Part shown: positions 51,530 to 60,099 of the stretch, one piece after another
Layout of the letters: each line of letters begins with the position of its first letter
How positions within the stretch are numbered: position 1 is the first letter of the stretch
Assembly: GCA_937887565.1 (NCBI GenBank)
Contig: CALABS010000036.1
Location: 124,001 to 188,000 of the forward strand
Origin: an uncultured Rhodospirillaceae bacterium
Lineage (GTDB): Bacteria > Pseudomonadota > Alphaproteobacteria > Rhodospirillales > Magnetospirillaceae
Length of the DNA stretch: 64,000 bases
Direction: 5' to 3'
The notes under the pieces: generated by a model
Databases searched by the model: none
Seen by the model: the letters and a program-made list of their open reading frames with translations, nothing else
Told to the model about the DNA's origin: nothing
Program-made: the position numbers and the translations under genes

Positions 51530-52964
51530 CGCCGAGCAGGGCGTCCAGGTCCACCGCCGCCGCCACATGGTCGGCGAGGTGGTCGAGCACGGTCTCGACC
51601 TGGGCCTCGTGGTCGATTCCGGCGCCGCCCAGCAGGGCATGGCGGAAGGCGTCGGAGCCGAACAGGCCGTGGAGATAGCAGCCCATGACGCGGCCGTCGG
51701 CCGAGCCGGCGCCGTCGGGGCCGGTTTCCAGCGCCAGCATCGGCCGGGCGGCGTCGGGGCCGGTGGTGCGGCCCATATGCATCTCGTAGCCGGAAACCGT
51801 TACGCTTCCGCAACGGCCCCTTGCCCGCGTCAGCACCTTGTCGCCCGCCATCACCGTCTCGACGTCGAGAAGGCCCAGCCCGGCCGCGCGGCCGCCGGCG
51901 GGCCCCTCGACGCCCAGCGGATCGGAGACCCAGCGTCCCAGCATCTGGTAGCCGGCGCAGATGCCCAGGACCCGGCCGCCGCGCCGGGCATGGGCCAGGA
52001 TGTCGATGTCCCAGCCCTGGGCGCGCAGGAAGGCAAGGTCGGCGATGGTGGACTTGGAGCCGGGCAGCACCACCAAATCGGCGTCGGCGGGCAGCGGCCG
52101 GCCTGGCGGGACGATGGTCAGGCGGGCGCCGGGTTCGGCGGCCAGGGGGTCGAAGTCGTCGAAATTGGCGATGCGCGACAGTTGCGGCACCACGACGTGA
52201 AAGGCCCCGGCGCCGCGCCGGTTGGTCAGGGACTGGGCGTCCTCGGCGGGCAGCAGGGCGGCGTCGGCGAACCACGGCACGATGCCCAGGCAGTCGAGCC
52301 CGGTCCGGGCCTTGATGATGTCGAGGGCCGGAATGAAAAGAGCCGGGTCGCCGCGGAACTTGTTGATCACGTAGCCCCTGGTGCGCGCCCGCTCGGTGTC
52401 GGACAGCAGCGCCCAGGTGCCGACGATGGCGGCGATGACGCCGCCGCGATCGATGTCGCCCACCAGCACCACCGGCACGTCGGCGGCCTCGGCGAAACCC
52501 ATGTTGGCGATGTCGGCGGCGCGCAGGTTGACCTCGGCGGCGCTGCCGGCACCCTCCACCAGCACGATGTCGGCCTGGGCCCGCAGGCGATGGAAGCTGG
52601 CCAGCACCTTGGGCAGCAGGCTGGCCTTGAGGGCGTAATAATCCCGGGCGCCGGCGGTGGCCAGCACCTTACCCTGCACCACCACCTGGGCGCCGGTGTC
52701 GCTTTGCGGCTTCAGCAGCACCGGGTTCATATCGGAATGGGGCTCGACGCCGCAGGCCCGCGCCTGCAGGGCCTGGGCGCGGCCGATCTCGCCGCCGTCC
52801 GCCGTCACGGCGGCGTTGTTGGACATGTTCTGCGGCTTGAACGGCAGGATCCGGTGGCCGTGCCGGGTCAGCGCCCGGGCCAGGCCGGCGACCAGCAGCG
52901 ACTTGCCCACGTCCGAGCCGGTGCCCTGGAGCATCAGGGCGAGGGGGCGGCGGTCAGCGGGCAA
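51507..52964 (-). CDS. cobQ: Cobyric acid synthase
   Basis: A 485-residue glutamine-dependent enzyme (CobQ/CbiP) that amidates four side chains of adenosylcobyrinic acid a,c-diamide. The N-terminal ATP-binding part has MLQGTGSDVGKSLLVAGLARAL with the P-loop-like GTGSDVGKS, then KPQNMSNNAAVTADGGEIGRAQALQA. The glutaminase half has VLGICAGYQMLGR with the nucleophile cysteine and VMGCYLHGLF with the histidine. The start is a TTG at 52964, which overlaps the end of the upstream SYLF gene by 11 bases. It lies away from the main cobalamin operon but on the same strand. Confidence 0.95.
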   Translation of the reverse strand: MPADRRPLALMLQGTGSDVGKSLLVAGLARALTRHGHRILPFKPQNMSNNAAVTADGGEIGRAQALQARACGVEPHSDMNPVLLKPQSDTGAQVVVQGKVLATAGARDYYALKASLLPKVLASFHRLRAQADIVLVEGAGSAAEVNLRAADIANMGFAEAADVPVVLVGDIDRGGVIAAIVGTWALLSDTERARTRGYVINKFRGDPALFIPALDIIKARTGLDCLGIVPWFADAALLPAEDAQSLTNRRGAGAFHVVVPQLSRIANFDDFDPLAAEPGARLTIVPPGRPLPADADLVVLPGSKSTIADLAFLRAQGWDIDILAHARRGGRVLGICAGYQMLGRWVSDPLGVEGPAGGRAAGLGLLDVETVMAGDKVLTRARGRCGSVTVSGYEMHMGRTTGPDAARPMLALETGPDGAGSADGRVMGCYLHGLFGSDAFRHALLGGAGIDHEAQVETVLDHLADHVAAAVDLDALLGVIRPKAG

Positions 52965-53625
52965 GGACGTCCCTCAGCCGGTCGGCCTGGGGGCTGTCGA
53001 CGGCGCGCTTGACCACGATGTCCTCGGGGGTGGGGTTGCCTCCGTAATAGGCGGCGTTCCACGAATGCCGGGGCAGGATGCCGGCCCCTTCCAGGCTGGC
53101 GCCGCCGAACAGCCCCACCGCCTTCGAGAACGCCACGATGTCGGCGTCGAGATTGGTGGTGGTCGAGGCTTCGGCGCCGGCACCGGCGGTGGCTACCGCC
53201 ACCCCCACGTCGGCGCCGGCCTTGAAGCGGTTGTCCATGACCGCCGCCAGCCCGCCCGGGGTCATGATCACGTACATCGCCTCGGCGTCCTGGACGCCCA
53301 CCTGCAAGCCCACCGAGCCCGCCGCCACCGAATAGAAGGCGGGGCCGGACCAGCGGCCGTCGCCGTCGCGGGTCAGCAGCACGCCGGTGCCGTATTCGGC
53401 GCCCAGGATGAAGCCGCCCTTGACCAGGTCCGGAACCACCAGCACCGCCGTGGCCCGGGCCAGGGCCGCCGAGAGGTCGGCGGCGAGATTGCGCTCGGAG
53501 CGCAGGCGTTCGACGGTGGAAACCGCCTTGGCGACCAGGCGGGTCTGGTCGGTGACCGGCTGGGCGGCGGTCATCGCGGGAGCCGTCGCCAGCAGGATCA
53601 TGCCCAGCAGAAGTGTCTTCATCAT
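52954..53625 (-). CDS. SYLF/Ysc84-domain lipid-binding protein
   Basis: A 223-residue exported protein with a signal peptide MMKTLLLGMILLATAPAMTAAQ and a SYLF domain (VLVVPDLVKGGFILGAEYGTGVLLTRDGDGRWSGPAFYSVAAGSVGLQVGVQDAEAMYVIMT). The domain binds phosphoinositides in eukaryotic Ysc84/SH3YL1; its bacterial role is not known, but it is probably periplasmic or outer-membrane associated. The start at 53625 is favoured by AAAGGA upstream; a second ATG at 53622 is also possible. It lies between cobO and cobQ, which may be chance. Confidence 0.85.
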   Translation of the reverse strand: MMKTLLLGMILLATAPAMTAAQPVTDQTRLVAKAVSTVERLRSERNLAADLSAALARATAVLVVPDLVKGGFILGAEYGTGVLLTRDGDGRWSGPAFYSVAAGSVGLQVGVQDAEAMYVIMTPGGLAAVMDNRFKAGADVGVAVATAGAGAEASTTTNLDADIVAFSKAVGLFGGASLEGAGILPRHSWNAAYYGGNPTPEDIVVKRAVDSPQADRLRDVLAR

Positions 53626-53672
53626 GCCGGAGGGTCCTTTCGTCGCGTGTCCGCAGGGTACCGCCGGCGGGC

Positions 53673-54278
53673 CTAGAATTCCACCCCCGGCTGGGCCTTG
53701 ATGCCTTCCCGGAACGGATGCTTGACCAGGGTCATCTCGGTGACCAGGTCGGCGGCCTCGACCAGGGCCGGCGGGGCGTTGCGTCCGGTCAGCACCACGT
53801 GCTGCCCCTCGGGCCGGGCGGCGATGGCCGCCAGGACCTCGTCCAGCGGCAGGTAATCGTAGCGCAGCGCCACGTTGATCTCGTCCAGGACCACCATGGC
53901 GGTGCCCGGGTCGGCCAGCAGCGCGGCGGCGGTCTCCCAGGCCCGGGCGGCGGCGGCCACGTCGCGGGCGCGGTCCTGGGTCTCCCAGGTGAAGCCCTCG
54001 CCCATGGCCTTGAAGGTCACCAGGTCGCCCAGGGAGTCCATCACCCGCCGTTCGGCGGTGTCCCACGCCCCCTTGATGAACTGGACGATGCCCACCCGCA
54101 TGCCGTGGCCGACGCAGCGGATGGCCATGCCGAAGGCGGCGGTGGACTTGCCCTTGCCGGGGCCGGTGTGGACGATGACCAGCCCCTTGGCCCCCTGCTT
54201 GCGGGCCATCAGCTTATCGCGGCTGGCCTTCTTCTTGGCCATCTTGTCCTTGTGGCGCGCCTCGACGTCCTCGCTCAT
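53673..54278 (-). CDS. cobO: Cob(I)yrinic acid a,c-diamide adenosyltransferase (CobO/BtuR)
   Basis: A 201-residue CobA-type adenosyltransferase that transfers the adenosyl group of ATP to Co(I) corrinoids. The P-loop is VHTGPGKGKSTAAFGMA (36-52), and VVLDEINVALRYDYLPLDEV and VLTGRNAPPALVEAADLVTEM follow. The basic N-terminus (DKMAKKKASRDKLMARKQG) is typical. It is the first of the leftward group cobO-SYLF-cobQ; the gap to the divergent small membrane-protein gene would carry its promoter. No cobalamin riboswitch was recognised. Confidence 0.94.
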   Translation of the reverse strand: MSEDVEARHKDKMAKKKASRDKLMARKQGAKGLVIVHTGPGKGKSTAAFGMAIRCVGHGMRVGIVQFIKGAWDTAERRVMDSLGDLVTFKAMGEGFTWETQDRARDVAAAARAWETAAALLADPGTAMVVLDEINVALRYDYLPLDEVLAAIAARPEGQHVVLTGRNAPPALVEAADLVTEMTLVKHPFREGIKAQPGVEF

Positions 54279-54416
54279 GGGCCTCGCTTCCGGTGGCTGG
54301 TCTGGGGTGCCGATGCTGGCAGCAACCGGCGCCCCCGCGCAAGCCGCCAGTTGCGTCTGGCGCCGCCGGTCGAATGGAGTAGAATATGCGAAAGAATTAA
54401 TGAACGGGAGGGCGCC

Positions 54417-54617
54417 ATGAACGCCAAGAGCATCCTATTCTGGTCCTCGGGCCTGTTCGTGCTGGTCGGCGTCGCCGGCGTCGCCACCCTGGGCGCCATC
54501 GCCAAGGTGCCGTCGGCGGAATACTGGACCGTGGTGCTGGGGGCCGGCGGCGTCGGGGCCGGCTGGCTGGGGTTGATCAGCGCCATCCACTGCAAGTCGT
54601 GCGGCGACGAGGATTGA
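54417..54617 (+). CDS. Small membrane protein with a CxxC-type end
   Basis: A 66-residue protein, MNAKSILFWSSGLFVLVGVAG, with two hydrophobic segments (about 6-29 and 39-57) and a C-terminal HCKSCGDED, which could bind metal or form a disulphide on the cytoplasmic side. I do not recognise a family. The start has CGGGAGGG upstream. It lies between cobO and the convergent gluQ gene, whose stop is adjacent to its own with no spacer. The upstream region is comparatively AT-rich (AGAATATGCGAAAGAATTAA), as expected for a promoter. Confidence 0.6.
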   Translation: MNAKSILFWSSGLFVLVGVAGVATLGAIAKVPSAEYWTVVLGAGGVGAGWLGLISAIHCKSCGDED

Positions 54618-55463
54618 TCAGCCGGGAAGTCCCGCCATCGCCCGCACCTCGGCCGGCGATCGGCCGGCCGCCCGCAGCGCCGCGATGGTCAGCGAGCGGT
54701 CGCGCTTGGCCAAGCGGCGCCCGCCTTCGTCGGTCAGCAGGCGATGGTGGTGGTAGGCGGGCGTCGGCAGGCCGAGAAGCGCCTGCAGCAGGCGGTGGAC
54801 GTGGGTGGCGGCGAACAGGTCGACGCCCCGGGTGACCAGGCTGACCTGCTGCAGGGCGTCGTCCACCGTCACCGCCAGATGATAGCTGGTGGGGGTGTCC
54901 TTGCGGGCCAGCACCACGTCGCCGAACGCCGCCGGGTCGGCCGCCTGGGGGCCGGCGACGCGGTCGTGCCAGGCCAGCCGCCCCGCCATTCTCGCCGCCT
55001 TGGCGACATCGATCCGCAAGGCGAACGAATCTCCCGCCGCTTGGCGGTCGGCGGCCCAGGCGGGGTCGAGGCGGCGGCAGGTGCCGGGATAGAGGGCGCC
55101 GTCGGGGCCATGGGGGGCGTGACCGGCGCCGGCGATCTCGTCCTGGATGTCCCGACGGGTGCAGAAGCAGGGATAGACAAGGCCCATGGCCCGCAGGCGG
55201 TCCAGGGCGGCGCGGTAGTCGTCCAGATGCTCCGATTGCCGCCGCGGCGGCCGTTCCCAGTCCAGCCCCAGCCAGGCCAGGTCGGCCAGGATGGCGGCCT
55301 CGAATTCGGGCCGGCAGCGGCCGGGGTCGATGTCCTCCAGCCGCACCAGGAACCGTCCGCCATTCGCCTGGCGGGCGGCGAACAGGGCCGAATGGGCGTG
55401 GCCCAGATGCAGCAGCCCGGTGGGGCTGGGGGCGAAGCGGGTGGTTTCCCGGGCTTGGTGCAT
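54618..55463 (-). CDS. gluQ: Glutamyl-Q tRNA(Asp) synthetase
   Basis: A glutamyl-tRNA synthetase paralogue of about 281 residues without an anticodon-binding domain; it puts glutamate on queuosine in tRNA-Asp. It starts MHQARETTRFAPSPTGLLHLGHAHSAL with the HIGH-type motif, and has YPCFCTRRDI (zinc-site cysteines) and the KMSKS-like RLAKRD. The ATG at 55463 leaves the usual short N-terminus; an ATG four codons earlier (55475) is possible. It is convergent with the small membrane-protein gene and divergent from the esterase. Confidence 0.92.
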   Translation of the reverse strand: MHQARETTRFAPSPTGLLHLGHAHSALFAARQANGGRFLVRLEDIDPGRCRPEFEAAILADLAWLGLDWERPPRRQSEHLDDYRAALDRLRAMGLVYPCFCTRRDIQDEIAGAGHAPHGPDGALYPGTCRRLDPAWAADRQAAGDSFALRIDVAKAARMAGRLAWHDRVAGPQAADPAAFGDVVLARKDTPTSYHLAVTVDDALQQVSLVTRGVDLFAATHVHRLLQALLGLPTPAYHHHRLLTDEGGRRLAKRDRSLTIAALRAAGRSPAEVRAMAGLPG

Positions 55464-55519
55464 GGGCGCCAGCATACCATAATCAAGGGCCTGTCCATCC
55501 CCCTGCCCGGAGTGCCGCC

Positions 55520-56185
55520 ATGGCGTCCCCTTCCCTTTCCGGCCCCTCGGCCGCTCCCGCCGGCGGCGGCCCGGTCCGCCAACTGGTGGTGCTGCTGCAT
55601 GGTGTCGGCACCGACGGTTCCGACCTGATCGCCCTGGCGCCCGTGCTGGGCCCCCATCTGCCCGACGCCGCCTTCGTCGCCCCCGACGCGCCGCAGCCTT
55701 ACGACATGGCGCCGTTCGGCCGCCAGTGGTTCTCGCTGCAGGATCGGTCCACCCCGGCCCTGGCGGCGGGAGTCCGCGCCACCGCGCCGCTGCTCGACGC
55801 CTTCCTCGACCGCGAGCTGGCGACGCGCGGGCTCGACGATTCCGCCCTGGCGCTGGTGGGGTTCTCGCAGGGCACCATGATGGCCCTGCACGTGGCCTAC
55901 CGCCGGCCGCGGGCCTCTGCGGGCGTGGTCGGGTTCTCGGGCGCCCTGGTCGAGCCCGAGGCCTTGGCCGGCGAGTTGCGCGCGCGGCCGCGCACCCTGC
56001 TGGTCCACGGCGCCGAGGACGAGGTGGTCAACCCGGCTTGCCTGCCCGCCGCCGAGCGGGCCCTGGCCGCCGCCGGGGTGCCGGTGCTGTCGGATCTGCG
56101 GCCCGGCCTGGGCCATTCCATCGACGGCGCCGGCGCCTCGCTCGCCCTGGCCTTCCTGCGGCAGGCGTTCGGGCTCGAGAAGTAA
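55520..56185 (+). CDS. Alpha/beta-hydrolase, carboxylesterase/phospholipase family
   Basis: A 221-residue serine hydrolase of the YpfH/carboxylesterase type. It has the oxyanion-hole motif LLHGVGTDGSDL, the nucleophile elbow GFSQG (S116), an aspartate in HGAEDEVVN, and a histidine in GLGHSID. These enzymes hydrolyse short-chain esters or lysophospholipids, but the natural substrate cannot be given. There is no signal peptide. An N-terminal low-complexity stretch (ASPSLSGPSAAPAGGGP) precedes the core. It is followed 66 bases later by the HNH gene. Confidence 0.85.
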   Translation: MASPSLSGPSAAPAGGGPVRQLVVLLHGVGTDGSDLIALAPVLGPHLPDAAFVAPDAPQPYDMAPFGRQWFSLQDRSTPALAAGVRATAPLLDAFLDRELATRGLDDSALALVGFSQGTMMALHVAYRRPRASAGVVGFSGALVEPEALAGELRARPRTLLVHGAEDEVVNPACLPAAERALAAAGVPVLSDLRPGLGHSIDGAGASLALAFLRQAFGLEK

Positions 56186-56219
56186 ACGAAGCTTCATCAA
56201 ACAGGGGATGGATTTGCGC

Positions 56220-56243
56220 TGTCACTTTCTATATTTTGTGACA
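56220..56243. promoter_or_regulatory. Inverted repeat TGTCAC-N12-GTGACA upstream of the HNH gene
   Basis: TGTCAC (56220-56225) and GTGACA (56238-56243) form a perfect inverted repeat around an AT-rich centre (TTTCTATATTTT). It ends eight bases before the HNH start codon, in one of the few AT-rich spots of the window. It could be an operator or overlap a promoter with a -10 such as TATATT. The binding protein is unknown. Confidence 0.4.
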
Positions 56244-56251
56244 ACCCTTCG

Positions 56252-56824
56252 ATGGAGTGGGTATTGGTAGCATTGGATGGCTATCCCGCCCTGGTACTCA
56301 ACGCGGATTTCCGTCCGCTGAGCTACTATCCGCTCTCGCTCTGGCCCTGGCAGGAGGCGGTGAAGGCGGTGTTTTCCGAACGGGTCAACGTCGTCTCGGA
56401 ATACGACCGCGAGGTCCGCTCGCCGAGTTGGAGCATCCGGCTCCCCAGCGTGATCTCGCTGAAGGAATACATCCCCGCCGCCCGCCGTCCCGCCTTCACC
56501 CGCTTCAACGTCTTCCTGCGCGACCGCTTCAGCTGCCAGTATTGCGGCCTGCCCTTTCCCACCCACGACCTGACCTTCGACCACGTCGTTCCGCGCGCGC
56601 TCGGCGGCCGCACCACCTGGGCCAACGTCGTCACCGCCTGCGCGCCCTGCAACCTGCGCAAGGGGTCGATGCTGCTGCGCCAGGCCGGCATGCGCCTGCG
56701 CCAGATCCCCTTCGAACCCACCAGCTTCGAACTGCAGGAGAACGGGCGCTCGTTCCCGCCCAACTACCTGCACCACAGCTGGCGCGACTTCCTGTACTGG
56801 GATTCCGAGCTCGAGCAGTTCTGA
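56252..56824 (+). CDS. HNH endonuclease family protein
   Basis: A 190-residue protein found widely in alphaproteobacteria. It has an N-terminal conserved part (GYPALVLNADFRPLSYYPLSLWPWQEAVKAVF) and a C-terminal zinc-bound HNH fold: CQYCG (C95, C98), LTFDHVVPRALGGRTTWANVV with the catalytic D110-H111, and CAPCN (C130, C133). The family is a predicted nuclease, and the natural target is not known; no restriction or phage genes are adjacent. The start ATG follows the inverted repeat at 56220-56243. Confidence 0.9.
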   Translation: MEWVLVALDGYPALVLNADFRPLSYYPLSLWPWQEAVKAVFSERVNVVSEYDREVRSPSWSIRLPSVISLKEYIPAARRPAFTRFNVFLRDRFSCQYCGLPFPTHDLTFDHVVPRALGGRTTWANVVTACAPCNLRKGSMLLRQAGMRLRQIPFEPTSFELQENGRSFPPNYLHHSWRDFLYWDSELEQF

Positions 56825-56912
56825 GCGGCGGAAACGTCGTGGTGCTTCCGCATTAACGATTCCTGCGGCCGGCCGCGTTACAGTGGCGGGCGGTTCACCG
56901 GGGACGGATTTC

Positions 56913-58253
56913 ATGAGCAACGGCTGGCGTGCCTCCTTCGCGGTCTATCTGGACCGGCGCATTCTCAGCGTCCTGCTGCTGGGCTTCGCCAGCGGCCTGC
57001 CGCTTCTCTTGACCTTCTCGACCCTGTCGGCGTGGCTGAAGACCGAGGGCATCAGCCGCACCTCGATCGGGCTGTTCGCCCTGGTCGGCACGCCCTACGC
57101 CCTCAAGTTCCTGTGGTCGCCGCTGATCGACCGCCTGCCGCTGCCGGTGCTGACGCGGGCATTGGGGCGGCGGCGGAGCTGGGGGCTGGTGATCCAGGTG
57201 CTGCTGATGGCCTGCATCCTGGCCCTGGGGGCCAGCGACCCGGTCGCCGACCTCGGCCGCATGGCGGCGCTGGCGGTGGCGGTGGCCTTCCTGTCGGCCA
57301 GCCAGGACATCGTCATCGACGCCTACCGCGTCGAGATCCTGCCGGCCGACCTGCAAGGGCCGGGCGCCGGGGCGGTCCAGACCGGCTATCGCCTCGCCAT
57401 GCTGGCGGCCGGGGCCGGCGCGCTCTACGCCGCCTCGGCCTACGGCTGGTTCGCCGCCTACGGGCTGATGGCGGCCCTGCTGGCGGCGGGCATGCTGGTG
57501 TTCCTGTTCGGGCCCGAGCCGGCGGTGACGGTATCCGCCGCCACCATCGAGCGCGAGCGGCGCGCGGCCGAGTTCCTGGAGCGCCGCCCCGACCTCGGGG
57601 GCGCGCCGGCCGCCGTGGCGGCGTGGCTGTACGGCGCGGTGGTGTGCCCGTTCGCCGACTTCATGGCCCGCAAGGGCTGGCTGGCGGTGCTGGTGTTCGT
57701 CATCGGCTACAAGCTGGGCGAGGCCATGGCCGGCGCCATGGCCAACACCCTCTATGTCGAGCTGGGCTTCTCGCTCGACGAGATCGCCACCGTCAGCAAG
57801 GTGTTCGGCTTCGGCGCCACCGTCGCCGGCGGGCTGATCGGCGGCGCCCTGGTCGCCCGCCTGGGGGTGATGCGCGCGCTCCTGGTGTTCGGGGTGCTGC
57901 AGTCGGTGGGCAACCTGTTCTACGTGGTCCAGGCGCTGGCCGGGCACAACGTCTACGCCCTGGCGCTCTGCGTCGCCATGGAGAACCTGACCGCCGGCAT
58001 GGCCGGGTCGGCGCTGGTGGCCTACATCTCGGGCCTGTGCAACGTCGCCTACACCGCCACCCAATATGCGCTGCTGTCGTCGCTGACCGCGGTGGGGCGG
58101 ACCATGTTCGCCTCGGCGTCCGGCAAGCTGGCCGACATGGTCGGCTGGGTCGACTTCTTCCTGCTGACCACGGTGGCGACCGTTCCCTCGCTGCTGCTGC
58201 TGCTGTGGATGATGCGCCGTCTGCCGCAGGCGGTGGTGCGGCAGCCCGCCTGA
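56913..58253 (+). CDS. ampG: AmpG-family muropeptide permease
   Basis: A 446-residue MFS-type permease. The beginning VYLDRRILSVLLLGFASGLPLLLTFSTLSAWL is the AmpG signature, followed by FLWSPLIDRLPLP and ASQDIVIDAYRVEIL, both conserved. AmpG imports anhydro-muropeptides released from the wall for recycling, a sensible partner for the lytic transglycosylase MltA. The central loop contains a charged stretch (IERERRAAEFLERRPD). It starts 89 bases after the HNH gene and ends 124 bases before ald. Confidence 0.88.
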   Translation: MSNGWRASFAVYLDRRILSVLLLGFASGLPLLLTFSTLSAWLKTEGISRTSIGLFALVGTPYALKFLWSPLIDRLPLPVLTRALGRRRSWGLVIQVLLMACILALGASDPVADLGRMAALAVAVAFLSASQDIVIDAYRVEILPADLQGPGAGAVQTGYRLAMLAAGAGALYAASAYGWFAAYGLMAALLAAGMLVFLFGPEPAVTVSAATIERERRAAEFLERRPDLGGAPAAVAAWLYGAVVCPFADFMARKGWLAVLVFVIGYKLGEAMAGAMANTLYVELGFSLDEIATVSKVFGFGATVAGGLIGGALVARLGVMRALLVFGVLQSVGNLFYVVQALAGHNVYALALCVAMENLTAGMAGSALVAYISGLCNVAYTATQYALLSSLTAVGRTMFASASGKLADMVGWVDFFLLTTVATVPSLLLLLWMMRRLPQAVVRQPA

Positions 58254-58376
58254 CTCCCCATCTTGGGAGGATGGACGGGGCCCGGGCGTCCGGACGAGGA
58301 GACCCGGCAGGGCCGCGACCTGGTTTCATCCAAACCTGAATTAGGCTATTCTTGTTGCACCGCAAAAAGGTGGCCC

Positions 58377-59492
58377 ATGCGCATCGGCGTGCCCAAGGAG
58401 ATCAAGACCCACGAATACCGCGTCGGCCTGACCCCGGCCAGCGTGCGCGAGCTGGCGCATCACGGCCACGAGGTGCTGGTCGAGACCCGGGCCGGCGAGG
58501 GCATCGGCTGCCCCGACGCCGCCTATGGCGTCGCCGGCGCGACGGTGGTGGGGTCGGTGGCCGAGGTCTTCGCCGCCGCCGATCTGGTCGTCAAGGTCAA
58601 GGAGCCGCAGCCGTCCGAGACCTCCCTGCTGCGCGACGGCCAGGTCCTGTTCACCTACCTGCACCTGGCGCCCGATCCGGCCCAGACCCGGGCGCTGGTG
58701 GACTCGGGCTGCATCGCCATCGCCTACGAGACGGTGACCGACGCCCGCGGCGGCCTGCCGTTGCTGGCGCCCATGAGCGAGGTGGCCGGCCGCATGAGCA
58801 TCCAGGTCGGCGCCCATTGCCTGGAGAAGGAGCAGGGTGGCGCCGGCGTGCTGCTGGGTGGCGTGCCCGGCGTCCCCCCGGGCAAGGTGACCATCCTCGG
58901 CGGCGGCGTGGTGGGCACCAACGCCGCCCGCATGGCGGCGGGCCTGGGCGCGCGGGTGGTGATCCTCGACAAGTCGCTGCAACGCCTGGCGCAACTGGAT
59001 GAAATGTTCGCCGGCCGCGTGCAGACCGCCTACGCGACCATGGATTCCATCGAGAAGCATGTGCTAGAAGCCGACCTCGCCGTGGGCGCGGTGCTGGTTC
59101 CCGGCGCCGCCGCCCCCAGGCTGGTGAACCGGACCCTGGTGGCGGGCATGCGCCGGGGCTCGGTGGTGGTGGACGTGGCCATCGACCAGGGCGGCTGCTT
59201 CGAGACGGCGCGGCCGACCACCCACGCCCAGCCCACCTACGTGGAGGAAGGGGTGGTCCACTACTGCGTCACCAACATGCCCGGCGCGGTGGCCCGCACC
59301 TCGGCCATCGCGCTCAACAACGCCACGCTTCCCTTCGCGCTGGCCCTGGCCGACAAGGGCTGGGCCCGCGCGCTGTCCGAGGACCCGCACCTGCGGGCGG
59401 GCCTCAACGTTCACCAAGGCAGGGTCACCCATGCCGCGGTGGCCCACGACCTGGGGTACGACTTCGTCGCGCCCGAGGCCGTGCTTTCCTGA
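58377..59492 (+). CDS. ald: Alanine dehydrogenase
   Basis: A 371-residue NAD-dependent enzyme that interconverts L-alanine and pyruvate plus ammonia. It begins MRIGVPKEIKTHEYRVGLTPASVRELAHHGHEVLVE, has VVKVKEPQ (catalytic lysine), TYLHLA with the catalytic histidine (H96), and the Rossmann motif GGGVVGTNAARMAAGLGA. The ATG at 58377 follows AAAAAGG at 58364-58370. A weak promoter-like pair (TTCATC and TATTCT, 16 bases apart) lies about 30 bases upstream. It would connect amino-acid and pyruvate metabolism. Confidence 0.95.
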   Translation: MRIGVPKEIKTHEYRVGLTPASVRELAHHGHEVLVETRAGEGIGCPDAAYGVAGATVVGSVAEVFAAADLVVKVKEPQPSETSLLRDGQVLFTYLHLAPDPAQTRALVDSGCIAIAYETVTDARGGLPLLAPMSEVAGRMSIQVGAHCLEKEQGGAGVLLGGVPGVPPGKVTILGGGVVGTNAARMAAGLGARVVILDKSLQRLAQLDEMFAGRVQTAYATMDSIEKHVLEADLAVGAVLVPGAAAPRLVNRTLVAGMRRGSVVVDVAIDQGGCFETARPTTHAQPTYVEEGVVHYCVTNMPGAVARTSAIALNNATLPFALALADKGWARALSEDPHLRAGLNVHQGRVTHAAVAHDLGYDFVAPEAVLS

Positions 59493-59524
59493 CATAACCC
59501 CCTTAGCGCCCAGAGACGGATTCA

Positions 59525-60055
59525 ATGGACATCAAGAAGATCCCCATCGGCAAGAACCCCCCCAACGACATCAACGTCATCATCGAGATCCCCCTGCGCA
59601 GCGATCCGGTGAAATACGAGATCTGCAAGGAATCGGGCGCCATGTACGTGGACCGCTTCCTGCACACCGCCATGTACTATCCGGTCAACTACGGCTTCGT
59701 CCCGCACACCCTGTCCGAGGACGGCGATCCGGTCGACGTGATGGTGGTGGGCCGGGTGCCGGTGGCGGTGGGCTCGGTCATGCGCTGCCGCCCCATCGGC
59801 GTGCTGATGATGGAGGACGAGAGCGGCATGGACGAGAAGATCCTCGCGGTGCCGCACGTCAAGCTGCATCCCTTCTATGAGGAGGTGAAGAGCTATGACG
59901 ACCTGCCGCAGGTGCTGATCAGCCAGATCGAGCACTTCTTCGTGCACTACAAGGATCTCGAGCCGGGCAAGTGGGTCGAGCTGCGCGGCTGGGGCGGCCC
60001 CGACAAGGCGGCCGAGATCATCCAGCAGGCGATCGACAACGCCCAGAAGAAGTAG
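59525..60055 (+). CDS. ppa: Inorganic pyrophosphatase
   Basis: A 176-residue family I soluble pyrophosphatase. The signature DGDPVDVMV (66-74) supplies metal-binding aspartates, and YPVNYGFVPHTLSEDGDP precedes it; KWVELRGWGG is in the C-terminal part. It hydrolyses pyrophosphate formed in biosynthesis. It begins 32 bases after ald on the same strand. A perfect 15-base-pair hairpin follows seven bases after its stop. Confidence 0.96.
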   Translation: MDIKKIPIGKNPPNDINVIIEIPLRSDPVKYEICKESGAMYVDRFLHTAMYYPVNYGFVPHTLSEDGDPVDVMVVGRVPVAVGSVMRCRPIGVLMMEDESGMDEKILAVPHVKLHPFYEEVKSYDDLPQVLISQIEHFFVHYKDLEPGKWVELRGWGGPDKAAEIIQQAIDNAQKK

Positions 60056-60062
60056 GCATCCT

Positions 60063-60093
60063 CCCCCTCCCCCGGCCCGGCCGGGGGAGGGGG
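60063..60093. terminator. Perfect GC-rich hairpin between ppa and phoU
   Basis: A 15-base arm (60063-60077, C-rich with a central T) pairs without mismatch with 60079-60093 around one central base. It lies between the convergent genes ppa and phoU, where a shared terminator is expected. There is no downstream run of T on either strand, so it is not a classical intrinsic terminator and may act with Rho or protect message ends. Confidence 0.6.
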
Positions 60094-60099
60094 CGCCGT

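Noticed and set aside
60063..60093. Classical intrinsic terminator
   Set aside because: The hairpin is perfect, but neither strand has a T run after it, so only a general terminator or end-protection role is proposed.
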